NCBI GenBank assembly: GCA_016702555.1
Contig: JADJDV010000006.1
Coordinates: forward strand, 124,001 to 188,000
DNA length: 64,000 bases
Direction: 5' to 3'
DNA from: Burkholderiales bacterium
GTDB lineage: Bacteria; Pseudomonadota; Gammaproteobacteria; Burkholderiales; Burkholderiaceae_C
The translations under genes and the position numbers were made by a program. Under the pieces are notes generated by a model. That model was not told where the DNA came from and did no database searches. It saw nothing but the letters and a program-made list of their open reading frames with translations. Position 1 is the stretch's first letter, and the number at the start of each line of letters is the position of its first letter. Below, one piece after another: positions 1 to 8,524 of this stretch.

Positions 1-65
1 CCGGCGTCGGGGTGGCTGATGATGGCAAAGGTGCGGCGGCGGCGGGTTTCTTGGGCGTGGGACAA
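1..65 (-). CDS. prfC: Peptide chain release factor 3, N-terminal fragment
   Basis: Only the first 21 codons lie in the window; the gene runs off the left edge. The minus strand reads SHAQETRRRRTFAIISHPDA, which matches the start of the RF3 translational GTPase and the beginning of its P-loop (HPDAGKT). RF3 recycles RF1 and RF2 from ribosomes after termination. The reading uses a TTG start at 65, since no ATG or GTG is in frame between there and a stop upstream. The gene is divergent from the ahcY riboswitch leader. The short length limits certainty, but the sequence is distinctive. Confidence 0.75.
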   Translation of the reverse strand, partial: MSHAQETRRRRTFAIISHPDA

Positions 66-156
66 GGCAGACGGCTCCGGCGCCGCTCGCTTGGCGACGC
101 ACTCCAACAAAGCGCGCCCAAGGTGGGCGCAAAGGCGCAATTATCGCGTGCGCCGA

Positions 157-162
157 TATAAT
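157..162 (+). promoter_or_regulatory. -10 box of the ahcY promoter
   Basis: A perfect TATAAT sits about 11 bases before the first stem of the SAH riboswitch, so transcription would begin right at the aptamer. No convincing -35 hexamer is seen at 16-18 bp. Confidence 0.6.
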
Positions 163-171
163 TGCCGCTCT

Positions 172-246
172 TCCGAGGAGCGTTGCAGCATCGGCCCACA
201 GGCGCCTGGTGTGAGGCTCGGAACCGCATCTTCGCAACGACGCTCA
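172..246 (+). promoter_or_regulatory. S-adenosylhomocysteine (SAH) riboswitch
   Basis: The leader shows the SAH riboswitch architecture. CCGAG (173-177) pairs with CTCGG (217-221). GAGCG plus TTGC (178-186) pairs with GCAA plus CGCTC (234-245), leaving one bulged A at 240. The conserved GAGGCTCGG segment is present at 213-221. This class is known upstream of S-adenosylhomocysteine hydrolase genes in beta- and gammaproteobacteria and turns expression on when SAH accumulates. The next gene is ahcY, 93 bases downstream, which fits exactly. The identification rests on pairing and context. Confidence 0.85.
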
Positions 247-338
247 TCCACTGTTTCAGGTGTGGTGAGTTTTTGCTGATCTCTCCCCCGCAGTGGTTTT
301 CTTTCATCGGCCCGTCATCGGGTTTCACGGAGCAAACC

Positions 339-1640
<1,302 letters not shown>

Positions 1641-1697
1641 GTCGACGGCCGCGTGGACCAGGAGAGCACGAGGCACCGCTTGAGACGCCGGATGGTT

Positions 1698-1725
1698 CGT
1701 CATTCCCGCCGGCGCGGGAATGACG
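1698..1725. repeat. Palindromic GTCATTCCCGC/GCGGGAATGAC element
   Basis: Twelve-base arms CGTCATTCCCGC and GCGGGAATGACG flank a 4-base loop. Related copies lie near 14813-14888 and 29579-29605, always between genes. It may act as a transcript-end hairpin between ahcY and tlyA. Confidence 0.7.
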
Positions 1726-1761
1726 GTGATGGATACGTCGAGACGGTACTCGACTGGTGGC

Positions 1762-2649
1762 ATGCGTGCTGACCAGTTCCTCGTCGAACGCGGCCTGGCC
1801 GCCAGCCGCAGCCAGGCGCAGCGCCTGATCGCGGCTGGCGCGCGCTGGTGGTCGCCCACCGGTTGGCGCGCGCTGTCGAAGAGCGACGACTTGCCGCCCG
1901 GCGCGCAAGTCGAACTGCTCGACGCGGCAGAGGCCCGCTACGTCTCTCGTGGCGGGCTGAAGCTGGAAGGCGCCTTGCGCGCCACTGCGCTGGATGTGAA
2001 CGGCTGGCACTGTCTGGACGTGGGCCAATCGACCGGCGGCTTCACCGACTGCTTGTTGCAGCACGGGGCGGCGCAAGTCATGGGTGTGGACGTGGGGCGC
2101 GGGCAGTTGCATCCGCGCCTGCGCGATGACGCGCGGGTGCGGGTGCTGGAAGGCGTCAATGCACGGAATTTGAGCGCTTCTAAATTGATGGCTGCTTGCG
2201 CAAATTCAGAGGGCATTACAGGCCGATTTGATGCAATTTTCGACCGCATCGTCGCTGACCTGTCCTTCATTTCGCTCACCCTGGTGCTGCCCGCGCTGGC
2301 ACCGTTGCTGAAGGCCGGCGGCCATGCGCTGCTGCTGGTCAAGCCGCAGTTCGAACTGCAAGCGGCGCAGATCGGCAAGGGCGGCATCGTGCGCGATACC
2401 GCGCTGTACGCCGAGGTGGAGCAGCGTTTGCGCGCGGCCTGCGCCGACATCGGCTGGGCGGTGCGCCACTGGCTGCCCAGTGCCCTCACCGGCGGCGATG
2501 GCAACCGCGAGTTTTTCATTCATGCCGTGAGCACGGCATCTTCCAAGAGTGAGTCGCGAGTTTTCCCATCAGCCTTGAATTTTTTCCACCCAAGACGACC
2601 GAGGGCGCCGACAAGCTGCGTGCCGTGCGCCAGAAGCTGTATGCGCTGA
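1762..2649 (+). CDS. TlyA-family 2'-O rRNA methyltransferase / hemolysin-like protein
   Basis: The protein has an N-terminal S4 RNA-binding domain (RADQFLVERGLAASRSQAQR) followed by an FtsJ-type SAM methyltransferase fold (CLDVGQSTGGFTDCLLQ). The conserved VADLSFISL segment and the ending LTGGDGNREFFIHA match TlyA/YqxC proteins, which methylate ribosomal RNA. The ATG at 1762 puts the S4 domain at the very N-terminus. Residues about 140-157 (SASKLMAACANSEGITG) are encoded by a dispersed comamonad repeat. The frame continues about 35 codons past the normal C-terminus and overlaps the metF reading, which suggests a small indel near 2540-2565. The true stop is probably near 2550. Confidence 0.8.
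   Translation: MRADQFLVERGLAASRSQAQRLIAAGARWWSPTGWRALSKSDDLPPGAQVELLDAAEARYVSRGGLKLEGALRATALDVNGWHCLDVGQSTGGFTDCLLQHGAAQVMGVDVGRGQLHPRLRDDARVRVLEGVNARNLSASKLMAACANSEGITGRFDAIFDRIVADLSFISLTLVLPALAPLLKAGGHALLLVKPQFELQAAQIGKGGIVRDTALYAEVEQRLRAACADIGWAVRHWLPSALTGGDGNREFFIHAVSTASSKSESRVFPSALNFFHPRRPRAPTSCVPCARSCMR
2180..2232. repeat. Dispersed AGCTGCT-GCGC comamonad repeat, copy 1 (inside tlyA)
   Basis: The core AAATTGATGGCTGCTTGCGC, followed by an AGAGGGC...GGCCGATTTGAT tail, matches the dispersed element also seen at 6773-6825, 39171-39213, 48546-48597 and 54196-54246. Here it is translated in frame within the tlyA methyltransferase domain. Confidence 0.65.
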
Positions 2650-3392
2650 AGCCGGAGTTCTGCTCGGTCACCTTTAGCGCCGGCGGCTCCACGCAAGACG
2701 GCACGCTGGACAGCGTGCGCGAAATCGTGGGCGAAGGCATGCGCGGCGTGCCGCACCTGTCGTGCATCGGCCAGACGGCCGCATCGATCCGCCAGCGCCT
2801 GGCCATCTACCGCGAGGCTGGCGTCAAGCGCATCGTGGCGCTGCGCGGCGACCTGCCCAGCGGCTACGGCATGGGCAGCGAGTTCCGCTACGCGAGCGAC
2901 CTGGTGGCCTTCATCCGCGCGGAGACGGGCGACCACTTCAAGCTGGCCGTGGCGGCGTACCCTGAGTTCCACCCGCAGGCGCGCTCGCCCGACGCCGACG
3001 TGGAAGCCTTCGCCGCCAAGGTGCGCGCCGGCGCCAACGTCGGCATCACGCAGTACTTCTTCAACGCCGACGCCTACTTCCGCTTCGTCGATGAGTTGAA
3101 GCGCCGCGGCATCGATACGCCCATCGTGCCGGGCATCATGCCCATCACCAACTCGACGCAGCTGTTGCGCTTTTCCGACAGCTGCGGTGCCGAGGTGCCG
3201 CGCTGGATCCGCTTGCGTCTGCAGTCGTTTGGCGACGACACGGCGGCGATCAAGGACTTTGGCGCCGACGTGGTGGCCGCGCTGTGCGAGCGCCTGCGCG
3301 CCGGCGGCGCGCCCAGCCTGCATTTCTATACGCTGAACCAGTCGGTGGGCACGCTGGAGATTTGCCGGCGCCTGGGTTGGGCCGCAGCCTGA
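2565..3392 (+). CDS. metF: 5,10-methylenetetrahydrofolate reductase, start codon not visible
   Basis: MetF reduces methylene-THF to methyl-THF, the methyl donor for methionine synthesis, using FAD and NADH. Conserved stretches are EFFPPKTTEGADKLRAV, CSVTFSAGGSTQDGT, ALRGDLPSGYG, GVTQYFF-like GITQYFF and VPGIMPITN. The conserved opening PISLEFFPPKT (2565 on) includes the catalytic Glu of the FEFFPP motif, but no ATG, GTG or TTG precedes it in frame before a TGA at 2550. The first available start is GTG at 2625, which would remove about 20 conserved residues. A one-base indel near the tlyA/metF junction is the simplest cause. Its position after ahcY groups methyl-cycle functions. Confidence 0.8.
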   Translation, partial: PISLEFFPPKTTEGADKLRAVRQKLYALKPEFCSVTFSAGGSTQDGTLDSVREIVGEGMRGVPHLSCIGQTAASIRQRLAIYREAGVKRIVALRGDLPSGYGMGSEFRYASDLVAFIRAETGDHFKLAVAAYPEFHPQARSPDADVEAFAAKVRAGANVGITQYFFNADAYFRFVDELKRRGIDTPIVPGIMPITNSTQLLRFSDSCGAEVPRWIRLRLQSFGDDTAAIKDFGADVVAALCERLRAGGAPSLHFYTLNQSVGTLEICRRLGWAAA

Positions 3393-3615
3393 CGCTTATG
3401 CGTGATTGAATTGAACCGGAGGGTGTGTTCTGGAGTTTTGGTTCTAAACAAGCGCCTCGTGACCGTTTGATACGTGCGCAGGCAGGGCAGATCGATAGAA
3501 TCCGCCCTCATGTTACGGGACACCTCTCCCGGCGTCCGCCTCGGCGGCGCGCCGGTTTCGGGAAGTGCACACCGTCTGCCAGCAGGCCGAATGATGTGGA
3601 TCGGCGCGCAAGTCC

Positions 3616-4179
3616 TTGCGTTTGGCATGGCAGCAGGCCCTGGCGGCCCAGACGGTGAGCCTGAACGCTTCCATTTTCTCCACGCCTTGCTCCTCGGCCA
3701 AGGCCGTGCACGACATGCGCTGCCCCAACTACACCGGCTTCACCAGCCGCCTGGGTGGCGACGCCGGCGCGCGCGAGGCTGAGCGTGACGCCGCCGCGGG
3801 TCTGAGCGCGCCACAGCAGCCTTCGCTTGGCCTGCGCGGCGGGCGCGACTTGCAGCGCGGTGTCGCGTCCTGGTACGGCCCCGGCTTTCACGGCCGGCTG
3901 ACGGCCAATGGCGAGAAGTTCGACATGCACGAGTTGACGGCCGCGCACAAGACGCTGCCCTTCGGCACCCGCGTGCTGGTGCACAACCCGCGCACCGGCA
4001 AGGAAGTGGTGGTGCGCATCAACGACCGCGGGCCGTTCATCAAGGGCCGCGTGATCGACCTGAGCAAGGCGGCGGCCAGGGCGCTGGGCTTCAAGTCGCG
4101 CGGGCACGACGCGGTGGTGCTGCGTGAAGTGCTGCCGACGCGCGGCGAAGGCGAATTGCTGGCGGACAACCGCAGCTGA
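3616..4179 (+). CDS. rlpA: RlpA-like lytic transglycosylase / septal ring protein
   Basis: The double-psi beta-barrel domain is clear: RGVASWYGPGFHGRLTANGE, AAHKTLPFGTRVLV, VRINDRGPFIKGRVIDLS and AARALGF. RlpA proteins cleave peptidoglycan strands lacking stem peptides and act in cell separation. There is no C-terminal SPOR domain. The N-terminus is unsure: the TTG at 3616 gives no clean lipoprotein signal, although a cysteine-containing stretch (STPCSSAKAVHDM) follows. An ATG at 3510 lies in a different frame just after a -10-like TAGAAT. A frame error near 3600 is possible. The gene ends one base before paaE, which converges on it. Confidence 0.75.
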   Translation: MRLAWQQALAAQTVSLNASIFSTPCSSAKAVHDMRCPNYTGFTSRLGGDAGAREAERDAAAGLSAPQQPSLGLRGGRDLQRGVASWYGPGFHGRLTANGEKFDMHELTAAHKTLPFGTRVLVHNPRTGKEVVVRINDRGPFIKGRVIDLSKAAARALGFKSRGHDAVVLREVLPTRGEGELLADNRS

Positions 4180-4180
4180 T

Positions 4181-5284
4181 TCAGCGCTCGTCGTAACTGA
4201 CGGTGAGCCGGTCGCTGGTCGGCCGCGCCTGGCAGCTCAGTACGAAGCCCTGCGCCATTTCCTCAGCTTCCAGCGTGAAGTTCTTGTCCATGGTCACGGC
4301 ACCGTCCTGCACCTTGGCGCGGCAGGTGCAGCACACGCCGGCCTTGCACGAGTAGGGCAGATCCAGGCCCGCGTTCAGCGCCACGTCCAGCACGTGCTGA
4401 TCGCTGCGCATGGCGAGTTCGTGCGACTTGCCGTCGATCACCACCGTCAGCGCCACCTGGCCCACGGGCGCCTCGGGGTCGGGCTGCACGATGGCGGCGC
4501 GGCGCGCCTCGGGGCTCATTTCTTCCAGGCGCGGCGAGGTGAAGCGCTCGCTGTAGATGCGGTCGGCGGGCACGCCGGCGGCTTGCAGCGCGGCTTCGAC
4601 CGATTCGATCATGGCCTCGGGGCCGCAGACGAACACCTCGTCCATGCTCTTGGCGGGCAGCAGGGTGTCGATGAGCTGCTGCACCTTGGCGCCGTCGATG
4701 CGGCCTTCGAGCATGGGCACTTCCTGCGCCTGGCGCGACAGGATGTGGATCAGCGTCAGGCGGTTCTTGTACTTGTCCTTCAGGTCTTGCAGCGCCTCGT
4801 TGAACATCACGCTGTTCATGCGGCGGTTGCCGTACACCAGCGTGAACTTCGCCGTCTCGCTTTCTTCCATGGTGCTGGCGATGATGCTCAGGATGGGCGT
4901 GATGCCTGAGCCCGCCGCAAAGCCCACGCGGTGCAGCGCGCGCGGCTTCCTGATGACGAAACGGCCATCGGGCGGCATCACGGCCAGCCGGTCGCCGGCC
5001 TTGAGCTGCGTCGCCGCCCAGTTGGAGAACAGCCCGCCTTCCATCGGCCGGATGCCGACTTCCAACTCCCTCGCCTGGCCGTAGCGGCTGCGCGTGCTGC
5101 AGATCGAGTAGTTGCGCCGCACGTCCTGCCCATCGATGGTGGTGCGCAGCGTGAGGAACTGGCCGGGCTGGAAGCTGAAGGATTCGTGCAGCTCATCCGG
5201 CACGGCGAAGGTGATGGCGACCGCGCCAGCGGCCTCGGGATTGATGCGGGCGACGGTGAGTTCGTGAAAGCGGGGCGTGGACAT
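4181..5284 (-). CDS. paaE: Phenylacetyl-CoA epoxidase reductase subunit PaaE
   Basis: The 367-residue protein is a ferredoxin-NADP reductase type electron donor for the PaaABCDE ring-1,2-epoxidase. The FAD domain has RRNYSICS, the nucleotide domain GSGITPILSI and FVCGPEAMIES, and the C-terminal plant-type 2Fe-2S domain CKAGVCCTC with a later cysteine (FVLSCQAR). It passes electrons from NADPH to the di-iron PaaA subunit in the cytoplasm. It is the last gene of the operon, 4 bases after paaD, and the start MSTPRFHELTVARI is family-typical. Confidence 0.95.
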   Translation of the reverse strand: MSTPRFHELTVARINPEAAGAVAITFAVPDELHESFSFQPGQFLTLRTTIDGQDVRRNYSICSTRSRYGQARELEVGIRPMEGGLFSNWAATQLKAGDRLAVMPPDGRFVIRKPRALHRVGFAAGSGITPILSIIASTMEESETAKFTLVYGNRRMNSVMFNEALQDLKDKYKNRLTLIHILSRQAQEVPMLEGRIDGAKVQQLIDTLLPAKSMDEVFVCGPEAMIESVEAALQAAGVPADRIYSERFTSPRLEEMSPEARRAAIVQPDPEAPVGQVALTVVIDGKSHELAMRSDQHVLDVALNAGLDLPYSCKAGVCCTCRAKVQDGAVTMDKNFTLEAEEMAQGFVLSCQARPTSDRLTVSYDER

Positions 5285-5288
5285 GGCG

Positions 5289-5909
5289 TCAGATGCTCTT
5301 GAAGTAGTCGAACGGCTCCATGCAATCCAGGCAGCGGTACAGCGCCTTGCAGGCCGTGGAGCCGAAGTGCGAGGTTTCGGTGGTGTTGACGGAGCCGCAC
5401 TGCGGGCAGGCCACCTCGATGCGCTGCCGCGACAGGCCGCCGCGCGATCCCGGCGCGAAGTGCAACACCGCCTCACCGGCGGCGGTGCTGCCGCACTGCG
5501 GTGGCGCGATGCCGTAGGCGCGCAGCTTCTCGCGTGCTTGCGGCGTCATCCAGTCCGTGGTCCAGGCCGGGGCGAGCTGGGTGACGACGCGGCCGTCGAC
5601 ACCTTGCTGCCGCAGAGTGGCGGTGACGTCATCCGCGATCTGGTCCATCGCCGGGCAGCCGCTGTAGGTGGGGGTGATGACGACTTCCACCCGCCCATCG
5701 GCGCCGCGCCGCACGTCGCGCAGGATGCCCATCTCTTGCAGGGTGACGACGGGGATCTCGGGGTCGGTGAGTTGGTCGAGTGCGTGCCAGAGGGCGGCGA
5801 ATTCGCTGTCTTGCTCCCTCTCCCTCCGGGAGAGAGCTTGCCCCGGACTCGATCCGGGGGCAGGGGTGAGGGCGGTGGCGTTGGCTGTGGACACGGTGTG
5901 GCCCCTCAC
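5289..5909 (-). CDS. paaD: Phenylacetyl-CoA epoxidase assembly subunit PaaD, repeat-extended N-terminus
   Basis: PaaD is thought to help iron-sulfur or di-iron maturation of the epoxidase. The MIP18/DUF59-type domain includes LTDPEIPVVTLQEMGILRDV and TPTYSGCPAMDQI. The C-terminal metal-binding part has CPQCGS, then a Cys followed by CLDC, and ends FDYFKSI. Residues about 13-36 (LTPAPGSSPGQALSRREREQ) are not family sequence; they are translated from a palindromic GC-rich repeat. The ATG at 5909 lies 43 bases after paaC. No internal start after the repeat is obvious, so the extension is probably translated. Confidence 0.9.
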   Translation of the reverse strand: MRGHTVSTANATALTPAPGSSPGQALSRREREQDSEFAALWHALDQLTDPEIPVVTLQEMGILRDVRRGADGRVEVVITPTYSGCPAMDQIADDVTATLRQQGVDGRVVTQLAPAWTTDWMTPQAREKLRAYGIAPPQCGSTAAGEAVLHFAPGSRGGLSRQRIEVACPQCGSVNTTETSHFGSTACKALYRCLDCMEPFDYFKSI

Positions 5910-5938
5910 CCTTTCCCTCTCCCCAGCGGGGAGAGGGA
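5815..5938. repeat. GC-rich palindromic repeat pair at the paaD 5' end
   Basis: The first unit (5815-5873) carries CTCTCCCTCCGGGAGAG and CCCCGGACTCGATCCGGGG and closely matches 39490-39545. The second unit has a perfect 10-bp stem CCCTCTCCCC/GGGGAGAGGG (5915-5937). Complementary CCCTCACCC/GGGTGAGGG blocks join them. Most of it is translated as part of paaD. Confidence 0.75.
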
Positions 5939-5952
5939 ACAGAAGCTGTGCA

Positions 5953-6843
5953 TCACCACACCGCTCCGGGATGCTGCCGCGCCAGGCTTTGCATCTCGCC
6001 CAGCAAGTAGCTCAGGTACTCGGAATGCACGCCGCGCTTGCCCTCGGGCACGTAGCGCCTGGCATCGGCCGGGCGCTTGAGCGTGGCTTCGGCAACCGCT
6101 TCATCAACGATTTGCTCCCACGCGGCGCGCAGTGAAGGCACGTCAACGCCAGCGCCCTGGTCGATGGCTTCAGTTTCCAGCGCGCTGACGGTCCAGAACT
6201 CGTCGGTGAAGGGCATCAGGAAATCCAGCGCGGCCTGCGCGCGGCGGTGCGACTCGTCGGTGCCGTCGCCCAGGCGCACCAGCCAGTCGCGTGAATGGCG
6301 CAGGTGGTAGCGCACTTCCTTCAGGCTCTTGGCGGCAATCGCGGCCAGGTGCGCGTCGGTGGACCGCGTGAGGCGCTCCCACACCAGCACCATCAGCGCG
6401 CAGAGAAAGTTGCGTGTGATGCTGACCGACCAGTCACGCTCGCCACCGGCCGCCGGCACCAGGCCGGTGTGGTGGGGCAGCTCCAGCAGCACGTAGTTGC
6501 GGAAGTCGCTGTCGCCGCGGAAGTAGGCCAGCGTGTCTTCGGTGATCGTGCCCGCGGGCCAGGCGGCACCGCGCGGAGCGCGCACGTCGTGGTTCAGGCG
6601 TTCGGCGGCGTGCTGGTACAGCAAGCGCGCCTGGCCCATCAGGTCGAGGCTGTTGTTGGCCATGGCCAGGTCTTCTTCCAGCACCGGCGCGTGGCCGCAC
6701 CATTCGGCGTTGCGCTGGCCCAGCACCACGGCGTTGTCGGCCAGGTGCAAAAGGTATTGCAGGGGCGCGTGGTTTGCTATTGAAGTAGTAGCTGCCTGCG
6801 CCTGACGGATGGGCGCTGCGGCCTGTTCTGCCACTGAAGTCAT
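5953..6843 (-). CDS. paaC: Phenylacetyl-CoA epoxidase structural subunit PaaC
   Basis: PaaC is the non-catalytic ferritin-like partner that forms the PaaAC heterodimer. Typical sequence is seen in LQYLLHLADNAVVLGQRNAEW, LEEDLAMANNSLDLMGQARLL, YFRGDSDFRNYVLLE and SLKEVRYHLRHSRDWLVRLG. The ATG at 6843 is set by a TGATG overlap with the paaB stop; the GTG one codon earlier is less likely. Residues about 7-24 (QAAAPIRQAQAATTSIA) come from a dispersed comamonad repeat rather than family sequence. About 296 residues, slightly longer than usual because of it. Confidence 0.93.
   Translation of the reverse strand: MTSVAEQAAAPIRQAQAATTSIANHAPLQYLLHLADNAVVLGQRNAEWCGHAPVLEEDLAMANNSLDLMGQARLLYQHAAERLNHDVRAPRGAAWPAGTITEDTLAYFRGDSDFRNYVLLELPHHTGLVPAAGGERDWSVSITRNFLCALMVLVWERLTRSTDAHLAAIAAKSLKEVRYHLRHSRDWLVRLGDGTDESHRRAQAALDFLMPFTDEFWTVSALETEAIDQGAGVDVPSLRAAWEQIVDEAVAEATLKRPADARRYVPEGKRGVHSEYLSYLLGEMQSLARQHPGAVW
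6773..6825. repeat. Dispersed AGCTGCT-GCGC comamonad repeat, copy 2 (inside paaC)
   Basis: On the plus strand TGCTATTGAAGTAGTAGCTG continues into CCTGCGCCTGACGGATGGGC and GCTGCGGCC. It is translated on the minus strand as the start of PaaC. Confidence 0.65.
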
Positions 6844-7229
6844 CACATGTGCCCCACTTCTTCAGGAATTTCGTAGAACGTGGGGTGGCGGTAGATCTTG
6901 TCGCTGGCCGGATCGAACAACTGGTCTTTCTCATCCGGGTCGCTGGCGGCGATCAGGTGCGAAGGCATGACCCAGATGCTCACGCCCTCTTGCCGGCGCG
7001 TGTAGACGTCGCGCGCCATTTGCAGCGCGTGCTGCGCGTCGCTGGCGTGCAGACTGCCGCAGTGTTTGTGCTCCAGGCCTTGTTTGCTGCGCACAAAGAC
7101 TTCCCAAAGAGGCCAATCGCGAAGTGCCTTCGCGTTGGCCTGAGGGCCGGGCTTGACGCTCGACCCCTCCCCAACCCTCCCCTCTCCAGGGGAGGGCTTT
7201 CCTGATTGATCTTGGGCTTGTGTGTTCAT
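6843..7229 (-). CDS. paaB: Phenylacetyl-CoA epoxidase subunit PaaB, repeat-extended N-terminus
   Basis: PaaB is a small subunit that bridges PaaAC dimers. The family core runs from WPLWEVFVRSKQGLEHKHCG through ALQMARDVYTRRQEG to IWVVPS-like SIWVMPSHLIAAS and ends FYEIPEEVGHM. The first about 35 residues (KPSPGEGRVGEGSSVKPGP and neighbours) are unlike other PaaB proteins and coincide with a palindromic repeat. The gene starts 18 bases after paaA and its stop overlaps the paaC start. It is 128 residues where about 95 would be usual. Confidence 0.93.
   Translation of the reverse strand: MNTQAQDQSGKPSPGEGRVGEGSSVKPGPQANAKALRDWPLWEVFVRSKQGLEHKHCGSLHASDAQHALQMARDVYTRRQEGVSIWVMPSHLIAASDPDEKDQLFDPASDKIYRHPTFYEIPEEVGHM
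7162..7197. repeat. GC-rich palindromic repeat in the paaB 5' end
   Basis: A 9-bp stem CCCTCCCCT/AGGGGAGGG (7175-7196) is preceded by CCCCTCCCCAA. It belongs to the same style of element as the paaD and ccmD repeats and is translated in PaaB. Confidence 0.65.
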
Positions 7230-7247
7230 CGGTGCCTCCTCAAGTGT

Positions 7248-8270
7248 TCAAGCGGCTTTGAGCGCGCGTTGTTGCTGTTTTTCGGCGTGGGCCAGCGCGG
7301 CTTCGCGCACCCAGGCGCCATCGTTGTGCGCCTTCACGCGCGTGGCCAGGCGCTCCTTGTTCATGGGGCCGTTGCCATTGACGGTTTGCCAGAACTCGTC
7401 CCAGTCGATTTCGCCGTGGTCGTAGTGGCCGCGTTCTTCGTTCCACTTCAGATCGGGGTCGGGCAAGGTCACGCCCAGCACCTGCGCCTGCGGCACGGTG
7501 GCGTCGACGAACTTCTGGCGCAGGGTGTCGTTGCTGATGCGCTTGATGCCCCACTTCATGCCCTGGCTGGAGTGCATGCTGTCCTTGTCCGATGGGCCGA
7601 ACATGGCCAGGCACTTCCACCAGGTGCGGTTGACGGCGTCCTGCACCATGTCGCGCTGCGCCTGGCTGCCCTTCATCATTACCAGCAGGGCTTCGTAGCC
7701 CTGGCGCTGGTGGAAGGATTCTTCCTTGCACACGCGCACCATCGCACGCGCGTAAGGGCCGTAGCTGCAGCGGCACAGCGGGATCTGGTTCATGATCGCC
7801 GCGCCATCCACCAGCCAGCCGATCACGCCGACATCGGCCCAGTTGAGCGTGGGGTAGTTGAAGATGCTGCTGTACTTGGCCTTGCCCGAATGCAGTGCTT
7901 CGAGCATCTCGTCGCGCCCGGTGCCCAGCGTTTCGGCAGCGCTGTACAGGTACAGGCCGTGACCGCCTTCGTCCTGCACCTTGGCGATCAGGATGCACTT
8001 GCGCTTCAGGCTGGGCGCGCGGCTGATCCAGTTGCCTTCGGGCAGCATGCCGACGATCTCGGAATGCGCGTGCTGGCTGATCTGGCGCACCAGCGTCTTG
8101 CGGTAGGCGTCGGGCATCCAGTCGCGCGGCTCGATGCGGCCATCGGCGGCAATGCGCTCTTCAAACTGGGCTTGCAGCGCGGCCTCGTGCTCAGACGCCT
8201 CCTTGGGCACGGCCTTCAGCGCCGACTTGCCATCGGCGTCGTCGGGGACGGAAAAAGACTGGGTGTACAT
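7248..8270 (-). CDS. paaA: Phenylacetyl-CoA epoxidase catalytic subunit PaaA
   Basis: PaaA holds the di-iron centre that inserts oxygen into the aromatic ring of phenylacetyl-CoA. The 340-residue protein contains ISQHAHSEIVGMLPEGNWI, KVQDEGGHGLYLYSAAE (carrying an ExxH), SIFNYPTLNWADVGVIGW, VCKEESFHQRQGYE (second ExxH) and the conserved MFGPSDKDS and KRISNDTLRQKFVD. It begins MYTQSF, preceded by an AGGAGG ribosome site. It is first in the paaABCDE operon. A palindromic operator lies about 70 bases upstream. Confidence 0.96.
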   Translation of the reverse strand: MYTQSFSVPDDADGKSALKAVPKEASEHEAALQAQFEERIAADGRIEPRDWMPDAYRKTLVRQISQHAHSEIVGMLPEGNWISRAPSLKRKCILIAKVQDEGGHGLYLYSAAETLGTGRDEMLEALHSGKAKYSSIFNYPTLNWADVGVIGWLVDGAAIMNQIPLCRCSYGPYARAMVRVCKEESFHQRQGYEALLVMMKGSQAQRDMVQDAVNRTWWKCLAMFGPSDKDSMHSSQGMKWGIKRISNDTLRQKFVDATVPQAQVLGVTLPDPDLKWNEERGHYDHGEIDWDEFWQTVNGNGPMNKERLATRVKAHNDGAWVREAALAHAEKQQQRALKAA

Positions 8271-8336
8271 GCGAAAAACCTCCTGGCGGCGTGGCCGGCG
8301 CGATGCCGAACATCCATGCTCGCAGTGTAGTCAAAA

Positions 8337-8360
8337 TTGACCGACTGCACGGTCGGTTAA
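8337..8360. promoter_or_regulatory. Palindromic operator upstream of paaA (TetR/PaaR-like)
   Basis: Arms TTGACCGAC and GTCGGTTAA flank a 6-base spacer. ACCGAC/GTCGGT palindromes resemble operators of TetR-type PaaR repressors of paa genes in Burkholderiales. No paaR gene is in the window, so the regulator would be encoded elsewhere. Confidence 0.6.
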
Positions 8361-8424
8361 TAGGGTAAATCAGGAGGGTTCCAGCCTGCAAACGGGTTGA
8401 CGGTGCTGGATGTGATACATAAAC

Positions 8425-8440
8425 TCAATATAAATATTGA
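8425..8440. promoter_or_regulatory. AT-rich palindrome before the di-iron oxygenase operon
   Basis: A perfect inverted repeat TCAATAT-AA-ATATTGA sits in an unusually AT-rich patch 85 bases before the ATG. It could be an operator, possibly for the co-transcribed PaaX, or part of the promoter. A GC-rich leader hairpin (about 8458-8491) follows. Confidence 0.45.
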
Positions 8441-8524
8441 ATTTAGTAATATTAAAGCCTGCCGGCGAATGGGTGCGCTCACCGGCGGGCCATCAGCCCA
8501 ATCACCCCCACTGAAGGAGACCTC

